A DNA stretch of 64,000 nt from Solanum dulcamara. Lineage: Eukaryota > Streptophyta > Magnoliopsida > Solanales > Solanaceae. Positions 1 to 8,900 of the stretch are shown here, piece by piece; within the stretch, counting starts at the first letter, position 1; every line of letters starts with the position of its first letter. The stretch covers positions 79,943,648 through 80,007,647 of the forward strand of contig NC_077241.1 in NCBI RefSeq assembly GCF_947179165.1. Direction: 5' to 3'. The notes beneath the pieces were generated by a model that worked only from the letters and a program-made list of their open reading frames with translations, was not told the DNA's origin and ran no database searches. The translations under genes and the position numbers were made by a program.

Positions 1-925
1 GGTAGGAGAAGAGCAGTCATTATCATCCCAGATGGTCTCTAAAATCCGGATGGATGGACATTGCAACCAAAATAACAGTATTTATAAATGTCAAGTCTCA
101 GACAGCAGTTAATTTTTTTTAGATGAAGTAATAGATTTCATTAAAGGCATCAAGAAGATGCAAATAGTGCACAAAAGAGTGAGATCAAAAGTGAGCGTGT
201 TAGCTCCATTACAGTAAGTCCTATACTAAAGGAGCTAACAAAATCCAAAAAGTTGTCTGGGAATTTATAGGGGACAAATTACTCCAGCTATACAACAAAT
301 TAAATCCTATACTAAAGATAAGCAATAAATGAACTACAAGAGAATTTAATTATGCCAAGATTCAACGAAAAGGAAATTTGCTGGTTATTACAGACGCCAT
401 ATCAAAAACCCAGAATGAAATACTAGCTAAGAGTGATCGGAAGTCTCCCGGAGGAGATCCGGGATGTCACACTGTCGGAGATACGTCAGTGGGTTCGAAG
501 CACCTGGAGACATCATCATGGAATCAACATCTACAATTTGTGGAATAACCAATTCTTCTTCAAATTCCCCAATAGAACAGTCGCAGAACACACTGAAGTG
601 GACAATGGTTTTGGTAAGCCCACAAGGTAAATCTTCAATGGTGGTCGCAAACTTCAAACTTCATCCATGAAAAGTTGGACCAAGTCTGGATGAGGGTAGT
701 GGGCTTATCCCTCCAACTTTGGTCCCAGAAAGTCTTTCGTGAGATCGAATATTTCTATGGAGGTTGGATTCATACCGAAGAAGAGACATAGCTTCGTAAT
801 CACTTGAAGTGGGTAGGGTTGAAGGTGAGAGGTTACGGTCATTCCGTCCCAAATTCAGCACAATTGGTTCACGATGGCCTGACGTTCAAAGTTCAGATTT
901 GGGTAGAGGCGCTGGCGATGGTGAT
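1..925 (+). pseudogene. Decayed LINE ORF1-like protein, DUF4283 region
   Basis: Broken coding sequence of the DUF4283-type protein found at the N-terminus of plant L1-like retrotransposons, where it is thought to bind nucleic acid. Pieces in order: RRRAVIIIPDG at the left edge, then GWMDIATKITVFIN in another frame (around 50-91), then SLPEEIRDVTLSEIRQW and IYNLWNNQFFFKFPNRTVAEH (about 436-585), then EEET-stop-LRNHLKWVGLKVRGYG (about 777-840, in-frame TAG at 789-791) and an IWVEA block near 897. The order and spacing match the family as I remember it. At least three frame changes and several stops show it is dead. The 5' end lies outside the window. The LINE C-terminal piece follows on the same strand, so both parts probably belong to one insertion. 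The family assignment is from memory, not from a search. Confidence 0.7.
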
Positions 926-1430
926 TTTCGATGAGAGAACTCCAAATTTCCCTATTAACCAGAGGTCCAAAAAAGTAAAGGGGTATAGAGAGGATGATAG
1001 CCTTTTAGGATTTACTGAGGTCTCTGGACATGTGGGTTCCTCGTAAGATCTAGAAATTTTGAAATTTTCAATTGTACCTGCACGTGTGGTAGCACGTGAG
1101 CCCTTGCCCACTTATCCATTTCTCTTAAGTGACCTAGACCTGTGAATAAGGAGGGGGGGGGGGGGGAATTGGGCCAAGACTTGCAAGATCAATTAATTTC
1201 AAGTGGGCCTTTTATTGAAAATTCCTTTACTCATTTAACCGATCCAATTGGACTTGAAGCCAATTCTACTCCTTCCCCAGTTATGAAGTCCATACAAGAC
1301 AATGGAACAGAACGGGATGAAAATTCAATGGATAAGGAAGATAACGACGATAGAGAAACAATGGAAATGACAGATAAGCGTCCAGGTCTCTCTGAAACTC
1401 CTCTATCTTTGGAAAATTCTTGCACGTAAG
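926..1430 (+). pseudogene. LINE ORF linker, acidic low-complexity remnant
   Basis: This continues the dead LINE between the DUF4283 part and where an endonuclease domain would be expected. The open stretch 1,142-1,429 encodes a hydrophilic, Asp/Glu/Ser/Thr-rich segment (for example MDKEDNDDRETMEMTDKRPG) with no predicted fold that I recognise. Such linkers are usual between ORF1-type domains and the catalytic part of plant LINE polyproteins. Its apparent start is produced by a poly-G run and is not a real initiation site. No Cys-His zinc knuckle can be read in the 926-1,140 interval, which contains stops. Confidence 0.45.
1153..1166 (+). repeat. Poly-G tract (G14)
   Basis: An uninterrupted run of 14 G residues inside the dead LINE. 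On the opposite strand it is poly-C. It can form G-quadruplex-like structure and is prone to length change and sequencing error, so the frame on either side should not be trusted. No function is implied. Confidence 0.9.
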
Positions 1431-1620
1431 GAATTAATCCACAGAGAGGTAAAGAGAAAATTCTTTAACAACAATTGAAGTAGTTACCTTAAACCAACAT
1501 AGTCCAGGAAGAAGATGACCCAGATTTGATTTGCCAATTTGGATCCATCAGAACATCACAAAATTATCAGAGTAGACATTAAGGGATGCAAAGAGGAAGC
1601 TACGAGGTTGTTTATGAAGA
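1431..1620 (+). other. LINE-derived sequence, no recognisable domain
   Basis: Short interval between the acidic linker and the C-terminal LINE piece. All frames are interrupted. A full-length plant LINE would have several kilobases of endonuclease and reverse-transcriptase sequence here. Those are absent, so the interval probably contains the internal deletion junction. Confidence 0.4.
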
Positions 1621-2520
1621 TTGATAGTATTGAGGCAAAATAACATTGATAAGGGGGAGAAGAACATGAAATCAACTTTAGCTATTAAAGGCTACAATGA
1701 ACTTAAGAGCCTAGAATTTGAGAGTAATTTCAAAAGTAACGGTACTAGATGCAAGGGTTGGTTAGGAAATTGCAGTATCAAATTGAGAAATGGTGTGAAG
1801 ATCTTTTTTTGGGAAGATAGATGGCTTGAACTTGGACCCTTAAAGCTTTGTTCAGAGACATCTTCACCCTAAACCAACAACAAAGAGCCATTGTGGCAGA
1901 GTTCTGGTCAAACCAAGGGTGGAATCCAGAGGTTGGTGGAGTTTTACAAGGTCATGGGGTTGTTCAAGGGAACTTTTGATGCACATAATAGTCTGGAATG
2001 GCAAGGTCACAATCAAGACAGTTTTAGTGTCAAAAGAGCCTACAAGAAGTTCAACCCTTTTAACCGTCAAAGGAATGGGTAGCCATGGAAACTGATATGG
2101 AAAGCAAAATCCCCTGCAAAGTGTCTAGTTTTACTTGGCTTCTTGCTAATTAGGAAGTTTAACCTCATGAAGAGAGGTATTCAACTGAGTCCTAGGTGCT
2201 TCGTATGTGGTGAAGAAGTAGACTGTCACCCATCTCTTCCTTCACGGTAGGATAACCAACCTTTTGTGGAATGTCTTCATCAATTTGAAGGGTATGAACC
2301 GGATTACGCTTAGGAGAGTTACCCAGACTTTGATGATCTAGGGAAGTTATGCCAGCATTTCTGGAGATAAACAAAGATGGAGAACCATCCATGCTTGCAT
2401 TTGGTGGTCTATGTGGAAAGAAAGAAATCTCAAATGCTTCCAAGACAAGAGTAATTCCATCCAGAAGATTAAGACGAATTGCTTAGTTTTGATTCATTTT
2501 TAGTGTAAACAGGAGTACAT
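1621..2520 (+). pseudogene. Decayed LINE C-terminus with zf-RVT domain
   Basis: C-terminal part of a plant L1-type reverse transcriptase polyprotein, the region after the polymerase domain that carries the zf-RVT zinc-binding motif. Landmarks by frame hopping: KIFFWEDRWLELGPLKL (about 1,798-1,850), AIVAEFWSNQGWNPEVGG (about 1,890-1,942), DSFSVKRAYKKFNPF, a TAG at 2,080-2,082, then PWKLIWKAKSPAKCLVL and NLMKRGIQLSPRCFVCGEE (ending near 2,217), and finally RWRTIHACIWWSMWKERN (about 2,376-2,431) and CFQDKSNSIQKIKTNCL. The first Cys pair (CFVC) is present, but the downstream His/Cys pair is degraded. Multiple frameshifts and stops. The wording of the CIWWSMWKERN and SNSIQKIK blocks is most like solanaceous LINEs in my memory. 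Confidence 0.75.
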
Positions 2521-2689
2521 GTAAGATCTAGAATCAGTTACGGATGTTTTAGGTTCTTTGTAAATTTTGCTATAGGGTCGAAGATCTCCCTGTTACTCTC
2601 CACAATTGTAATTAGGAACCTGTAATATGTTGTGGCGGGTTCTGATTTTATGGAATAGAATACAAGTTGTTAACTCCTCAAAAAAAAAA
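2521..2689 (+). other. LINE 3' UTR remnant and poly(A) tail
   Basis: A non-coding T/G-rich stretch follows the last LINE coding block and ends in ten A residues at 2,680-2,689. That is the expected 3' end of a target-primed non-LTR insertion. The left target-site duplication lies outside the window, so the insertion boundary cannot be confirmed. Confidence 0.55.
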
Positions 2690-3578
2690 CTACATATCCA
2701 AGCTAAATATGTTCGGACACATGTTCAGTATGAATTCATGAGAGAGTTACAGACTATTGAGCAACATAGATTCTGTATGCAGATAACACCAAATTATTCA
2801 TTTTTATTGGCCTTTGAGATAATTCAGGTTTGAAAATAAACCTAACAAAAGTTCCCCTAGTGATCAATACTCTACCCCTCTTTCCAATATCATGAAAGTT
2901 TGGTCGCAGAGCACTCTCGCAAAATCATTGATATGGTTTTAGATTTTAAACACGTCTGCAGATATTTCTGTGTAACTTTTCCCATGAGGTAAATACTGAG
3001 TACACTCCATAGATATCTTTATTTCAAACTAAAACAATGTCAATATTCATGCATATGTGTAATCTGATATGCAAATACCACCTTAAGGAAAGAGATAAGA
3101 ACGAGAGACTCTTTGAAAAGAAATGCTATTGCTACATCAAAAGAGTGATACAAAACATAAAGGCAACCGAGGACAATCTTGTTGTAAATTCATTATGATC
3201 GTCATGGATTCATAGGTATGACTGTTAGACAAAGTCATCATAAGAAAATAGAACTAAACTCAAATAGGAACCCATTGATTAGGTTAGACATTGTTGCTTG
3301 ATTTTCAAATCTAACAACAAGTGTGTGTTTTAAATTTATTCCATCATTCTAATTGTCTTCATCCTTTGAACAGGTCCTCAATTGATAGTCATAGAAATTT
3401 AAGATTTCAAGAGGAGCATTTAAGAAGAAATCAATAATGTATTCCTGTTAAGCTAGTACTTGTTAGTGCATTGGCGCTTGTTGTATTTTCCAGTTTCGAG
3501 AGTTTTGCACGGAATAAATACCCAAATAATCAAGTATAGGTAAGCAGGAAGAATTAGAGTAGGGTCAAAAACTGTCAC
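2690..3578. other. Non-coding interval, possible intron
   Basis: No convincing gene on either strand; the longest open frames are short and have no familiar motifs. The segment lies between the LINE 3' end and the GT donor of the exon on the - strand. It may therefore be part of that gene's intron 1, into which the LINE was inserted in the antisense direction. No second exon (expected Lys-rich, with a GRKMLKLF-like stretch if the L53 assignment is right) was found here by eye. Confidence 0.4.
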
Positions 3579-3779
3579 CTTGGCGAGGTTCCAAGTATTG
3601 GGGAGGGTGAGGGGACCGTGCTGCTGGATAACATGGTAAAGAGATTCGGCAATAGTAGCAGCTTCTTGGGGTGGTACCTTGGGATTGATCTTCCTAAGAT
3701 TTGGTGCCCTTGTCCGCGAGAAATGCCTGAGAAATACAGTTGCCACACCTTTTCCAACACTCACAGCCCCGCGCCACAT
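3579..3779 (-). CDS. Putative first exon, mitochondrial ribosomal L53-like protein (partial)
   Basis: A 67-codon open stretch starting MWRGAVSVGKGVATVFLRHF and continuing through SRTRAPNLRKINPKVPPQEA, IAESLYHVIQQHGPL and LPNTWNLAK. The start is rich in Arg and hydrophobic residues with almost no acidic residues before residue 38, as in a mitochondrial presequence. From memory it resembles the N-terminal half of a roughly 110-residue plant protein annotated as mitochondrial ribosomal protein L53, a large-subunit component. After codon 67 the sequence reads AAG then GTGACAG, a plausible 5' splice donor; the open frame beyond it (to 3,453) reads as intron. No later exon is visible down to 2,690. 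Either the rest lies left of the window beyond the LINE, or this is a stranded gene fragment. No frame damage inside the exon. The name is tentative. Confidence 0.5.
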
Positions 3780-4050
3780 ATTTTCTCAACTCTCCTTCGA
3801 GGGTTGCTGCCTCTCCTATCCCTAGCTTAAGAAAAATCTTCCTTATACTCCCTTCTTCCTCTTTTTAAGTACTAATGATATTTTCGGCCCGACTCGCACG
3901 GGTCCAACCCCAAGAATATTACTCCAATACTTTTTGAGATAATTTTAAAAGGAATAATTATTGTTATATCCAAAAAAAGAAAATTATTTATCATTGAATA
4001 TTTTATTATTTTTATATTCTTTATTTTTAACTATTTTGCGCATTTGATAT
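3780..4050. other. AT-rich upstream/intergenic sequence
   Basis: Sequence upstream of the L53-like exon on the - strand. It contains pyrimidine-rich tracts near 3,840-3,870 on the + strand (purine-rich in the exon's sense direction) and a long AT-rich run from about 3,940 to 4,030. Nothing here can be called a promoter with confidence, and no ORF is supported. Confidence 0.4.
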
Positions 4051-4276
4051 CATGAGAGTATATAATATACTCTGATGGTATTAAGCAGTTTCATTGAAGT
4101 ACAGTCTCAGAGTATATTATATTCTAATGGTATCAAAAAGAAATTGGTTGATAAATTTCTTGATACCATCAAAGTATAATATACTCTGATGGTATCAAAG
4201 AGGAACAAGGGAAGAGACTGCTTCAGCGAAACTGCTTGATACTATCAGATTATATTATACTCTGATGGTATCAAGA
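4051..4276. repeat. Small foldback (inverted-repeat) element
   Basis: Two outer arms are inverted copies of each other: about 4,051-4,110 (AGAGTATA..., then AAGCAGTTTC...GAAG...CAGTCTC) and about 4,214-4,276 (GAGACTGCTTC...GAAACTGCTT, then the inverted TATA-rich part). Between them lies a further imperfect palindrome at 4,160-4,198 (TTGATACCATC ... GATGGTATCAA), and a similar one sits in the right arm at 4,235-4,275. The ATGGTATCAA-type motif therefore recurs several times in both orientations. The structure could fold into a long hairpin and is best explained as a small non-coding foldback/MITE-like element. No coding capacity and no clear target-site duplication. Confidence 0.6.
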
Positions 4277-4285
4277 GGAACATTG

Positions 4286-4301
4286 ATGCTGACGTCAGCA
4301 T
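4286..4301. promoter_or_regulatory. Perfect 16-bp palindrome with TGACGTCA core
   Basis: ATGCTGACGTCAGCAT is identical to its reverse complement. Its centre TGACGTCA is the classical bZIP (C-box/CRE/TGA-type) binding core. A second, imperfect palindrome (GCATGACATCATGC) overlaps its right end. It lies about 500 bp upstream of the L53-like exon on the - strand. Palindromy is directly seen; a regulatory role is only possible. Confidence 0.4.
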
Positions 4302-4515
4302 GACATCATGCACGAAATTAAAAGAAAAAAAATGGGGTAAGAGGGTAAATATTTTGGGTCATGAGTCTATTAAGGGTAAATAGTTTGAGTTGGGTCCAAT
4401 TTAGGTAAATAGTTTCATAATTGGTTTATTAGGTGTAATTTTTCTATTTTAAAAGCTAGTTTCTATAATTTCCATTATAATTAGCAGAAACTATATACAC
4501 AAAACGATGATATAT
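4302..4515. other. AT-rich non-coding spacer
   Basis: No gene. The phrase GGTAAATA followed by T-rich sequence recurs three times between about 4,342 and 4,415 at intervals of a few tens of bases, giving a loose degenerate direct repeat. Nothing else is recognisable. Confidence 0.4.
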
Positions 4516-5579
4516 TAAGGGTCTGTTTGAAAAGTCACCTAATAATTGAAATTGGTGTAATTATTAGGATAATAATTACAAACCTAGTAATTACATAGTC
4601 TAGTAATTACAAGTGTACTGTTTGGTTGCACAAATGCAATCATAAGGTTATATTAAATTTTAAAAATAAAAGTTAATCATTTAAAATTTAAAAATTATAT
4701 TAGACAAATAAGGACCTTTATAAATGATATTAAATTAAATATTAAAGATATATATTAATTAATAAACATATGTTCTTAACTAATATTATAAAAATAATTT
4801 ATTTATATTTTTTAAATTAATAAATTTTAGTTAATTTAATTATAAAAACTAAAAGTATAAGATTTTTATGAACATCATGAAATGTATGTTTGAAAAAAAT
4901 GTTAATATTATAAATATAATGTCATAAAATTATTAAAATATTTGACCAAAAAATAATCTATCAAGTTTAACTAAAAAAGAAATGATTTGCAATGTGAATT
5001 ATCAATTCTAAATTCAAAACAAAAAATTTAACATAATAATCTTATATCAAATTTCAACACAACTTACATAAATATGATTTAAAATAATAAAAAAATGTAA
5101 GTCTATAACCTTATTTAATAATGAATTCTATTTTAATTTAAAAATTAGAATACTAATAAAATTATGTAAATAAAAAAATAGAATAATATGAAAAATCACA
5201 TGAAATCACATGAAAAGATAAAGGTTGAGAATGAGAAAGAAATGAAATATAAATAATAATAATAATAAAAATATTTTTAGAAAATATTAGAATATTAAAA
5301 TTATTTTAAAAAAATTAATAGATATAAAAATAAATTAAAATGAAAAAATATAAATATAAGTAAAAGAAGAATTTTAAAAATTTTTATGCAATTACATGGT
5401 GTAATTACACCAATTTCTTACCCTCTCTTGAGAATTGAAGAGTGTAATTACTGTCCTTCCTTTATACTCAATTCCTCTTTTACTAAGTAATTACTTGGCC
5501 TATCAAATATGCCAAAGAGTGTAATTACATTCAATTACATCAAATCTCAATTTATTGTGCCTTTCCAAATAGGCCCTAA
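4516..5579. mobile_element. Non-autonomous PIF/Harbinger-like element with TAA TSDs
   Basis: The element proper runs 4,519-5,576 (1,058 bp). It starts GGGTCTGTTTGAAAAGTCAC and its right end, reverse-complemented, reads GGGCCTATTTGGAAAGGCAC. These are imperfect terminal inverted repeats that stay alignable for about 40 bp (ATAATTGA against ATAAATTGA, then TGTAATT). Both ends are flanked by TAA (4,516-4,518 and 5,577-5,579). A 3-bp TAA/TTA duplication with GGG-NCTGTTTGG-type ends is characteristic of PIF/Harbinger and Tourist-like elements. Subterminal regions carry repeated GTAATTAC motifs in both orientations. The interior is extremely AT-rich with no open frame, so it lacks transposase and would have moved in trans. 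Confidence 0.75.
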
Positions 5580-5910
5580 GTATTCATCATTAAAAAGTTA
5601 AAGTATTTAGAAATATGACTAAAATGGTGTAATTGAAGGAAAAACAGAATAACATAGACGACTTTAGAGATTATAGCATATTGTCAAGGGCTTAGACTTT
5701 AACTAAGACCTTCGTGCGGTACTTGACAACTTACTCACTAATCTTTTACGATCTTGCAAGCTCAAGTAAGCCTTTAAGACTAGATCGTTAAGGGAATGCT
5801 AAATTGTAAGAAAGACAAGAGAGATTTTATGAAGAAGGTTTTGTATTACTTGGAAAAATGCTTGATTTCTTGATGATTTTCTACAAATGAATGCCCCCTC
5901 TATTTATATC
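5580..5910 (+). mobile_element. LTR-like 5' (U3) fragment abutting the satellite
   Basis: Unique sequence between the Harbinger-like element and the first satellite monomer. From TGTCAAGGGCTTAG at about 5,682 it has the composition and phrasing of a plant retrotransposon LTR as I remember such sequences. It ends in ATGCCCCCTCTATTTATA, a TATA-box context. No integrase or gag coding is present and the opposite LTR end (CA) cannot be placed, because satellite sequence starts immediately afterwards at 5,911. Assignment as LTR is inference; the sharp junction with the satellite is directly seen. Confidence 0.4.
5901..5908 (+). promoter_or_regulatory. TATA-box-like motif at array edge
   Basis: TATTTATA lies three bases before the first satellite monomer. 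If 5,682-5,910 is an LTR U3 region, this would be its TATA box, and the first AATAAA in the satellite (6,016-6,021) would fall about 115 bp downstream, where an R-region polyadenylation signal is expected. Activity is not shown. Confidence 0.35.
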
Positions 5911-8900
5911 TGGAAGAATCCAAGAAAATTCGACCCGAACCTCCGGCACCTAAAAAATTCATGGGCTAACACACACGAAAAACTGGCAAAATTGCCTAAT
6001 TCCTATTGTGTCGCCAATAAAATGCTCCTAAATCTTTCAAAAGCACCGACAAGGCTACTGTAGTCGTTCCCTAGTTCGTTACGGATGCTACTAAGGAAGA
6101 ATCCAACAAAATTCGACCCGGACCTCCAGCACCTAAAAAATCTATGGGAAAACACACACGAAAAACTGACAAAATCGCCTAATTCCTATTGCGTTGCCAA
6201 TAAAATGCTCCTAAATCTTTCAAAAGCACCGACAAGGCTACTGTAGTCGTTCTCTAGGTCATTACAGATGCTACTATGGAAGAATCTAAGAAAATATGAC
6301 CTGGACCCCCGGCACCTAAAAAATCTGTGGGTTAACACAAACGAAAAACAAGCAAAATCATCTAATTCCTATTTCGTTGCCAATAAGATGCTCCTAAACC
6401 CCTTTAAAGCGCCGCCGGGGCTACTGGAGTCGTTCCTTAGGTCGTTACAGGCGCTACTATGGAAGATTCCAAGAAAAATTCGACCCGGAGCCCCGGCAGC
6501 TAAAATATTCTGTGGGCGAACACACACGAAAAACTGGAAAAATTGCCTAATTTTTATTGCGTCGGCAATAAAATGCTCCTTAACCCTTCTAAAGCAACAT
6601 CGGGGCTACTGGAGTCGTTCCCTAGGTCGTTACAGATGCTACTATAGAAGAATCCAAGAAAATTCAACCCGGACCCCCGGCACCTAAAAAATATGTGGGC
6701 TAACACACATGAAAAACTTGCAAAATCGCCTAATTCCTATTGCATCGCCAATGAAATACTCCTAAACCCTTCTAAATCACCGTCTGGGCTACTGGAGTCA
6801 TTTCCTAAGTCGTTACGGATGCTACTATGGAAGAATCCAAGAAATTTCGACCCAAACCCTAGCACCTTAAAAATCCATAGGCTAACAAATACGAAAAACT
6901 GGCAAAATTGCCTAATTCCTATTTCGTTGCCAATAAAATGCTCCTAAACCCCTCTTAAGTGCCGCCGGGCTACTGGAGTCGTACCCAGGTCTTTACAAAT
7001 GCTAGTATGGAAGAATCCATGAAAATTAGACCAAGATCCCCGGTATCTAAAAAAATCTGTGGGCTAAATAACTTGCAAAATTACCTAATTCCTATTGCAT
7101 TGCCAATAAAACGCTGCCAAACCCTTCTAAAGCACCGCCGGGGCTACTGGAGTTGTTCCCTAGGTCGTTATGGATGCTTCTATTGAATAATACAAGAAAG
7201 TTCGACCTTGAACCCCGGCACTCAAAAAATCTGTGGGCTAACACACATAAAAAACTGACAAAATCACCTAATTCCTTTTGCGTGGCCAATAAAATACTCT
7301 TAAACCCTTCTAAAGAGCCGCCGAGGCTACTGGAGACGTTTCGGGTCGTTACAGACGCTACTATGGAAGAATCCAAGAAATTTCTACCTGGACCCCCAGC
7401 ACCAAAAAAATCTGTGGGCGTTACACACGAAAAACTAGCAAAATCACCTAATTCCTATTTCGTTGCTAATAAAATGCTCCTAAACCCTTCTAAAGCACCA
7501 CCGGGGCTACTAAAGTCGTTCCTAGGTCGTTACGGACGCTACTATGAAAGAATCCAAGAAACTTCGACCCGAAACCCGGTACCTAAAAAAATCTGTGGGC
7601 TAACACACACGAAAAACTAGCAAAATTGCCTAATTCCTATTGCGTCGCCAATAAAATGCTCCTAAATCCTTCTAAACCACCGCCTGGGCTACTGGAGTCG
7701 TTCCCTAGGTCGTTAAGGACGCTAATATGGAAGAATCCAAGAAAGTTCAACCCGGACCCCCGGCACCTAAAAAATCTGTTTGCTAACACACACGAAAAAC
7801 TAGCAAAATCGTCTAATTCCTATTGCGTCGCCAATAAAATGCTGCTAAACCCTTCTAAACCACCGTCAGGGCTACTGAAGTCATTCCTTAGGTCGTTACG
7901 GATGCTACTATGGAAGAATCCAACAAAATTCGACCCTGACCTCCGGCACCTAAAAACTCTGTAGGCTAACACACACGAAAAGCTGGCAGAATTGCCTAAT
8001 TCCTATTGCGTCGCCAATAAAATGCTCCTAAACCCTTCTAAAGCGCCACTGGGCTACTGGAGTCGTTCTCTAGGTTGTTACGGTGCTACTATAGAAGAAT
8101 CCAAGAAAATTCGACCCTGACCTCCGGCACCTAAAAACTCTATAGGCTAACACACACAAAAAACTGGCAAAATTGCCTAATTTTTATTTCATTGCCGATA
8201 AAATGCTCCTAAACCCTTCTAATGCGCTGTCGAGGCTACTTGAGTCGTTCCTCAGGTCGTTAGAATGCTACTATGGAAGAATCAAAGAAAATTTGACCCG
8301 GATCCCCAACACCTAATAAATCCATGGGCTAAGATACACGAAAAACTCTCAAAATCGCCTAATTCCTATTGCATTGATAATAAAATGCTCCTAAACCCTT
8401 CTAAAGTGTCGTCGGGGCTACTAGAGTCTTTTCCTAGGTCGTTACAGATGCTACTATGGAAGTATCCAAAAAAATTCAACTCGGACCCCGGCACCTAAAA
8501 AATATATGGGCTAACATACACGAAAAACTGGCAAAATTGCCTAATTCCTATTGCGTCGCTAATAAAATGCTCCTAAACCCTTCTAAAGCGCCGTCGGGGC
8601 TACTGGAGTCGTACCCTAGGTCGTTACGGACGCTACTATGGTAGAATCCAATAAATTTCGACGCGGACCCCTGGCACCTAAAAAATCCGTGGGCTAACAC
8701 ACACGAAAAACTGGCAAAATTGCCTAATTCCTATTTCGTTGCCAATAATATGCTTCTAAACCCTTTTAAAACGCCGCCAGGGCTACTAGAGTCGTTCCCT
8801 AGGTCGTTACGGACGCTACTATGGAAGAATCCAAGAAATATTTGACCCGGACCCCCGGCAGCTAAAAGTTTCTGTGGGCTAAGACACACGAAAAACTGGC

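Noticed and set aside
661..1111. - strand ORFs 661-861 and 893-1,111
   Set aside because: They are antisense to the recognisable DUF4283 remnant on the + strand and have no features of their own.
3618..3830. 70-codon + strand ORF opposite the L53-like exon
   Set aside because: Shadow of the - strand exon; no recognisable composition or motif.
4122..4200. ATGGTATCAA motifs as retrotransposon primer-binding sites (tRNA-Met type)
   Set aside because: The resemblance to TGGTATCAGAG is short, and the motif occurs several times in both orientations as part of the foldback palindromes, with no LTR end beside it.
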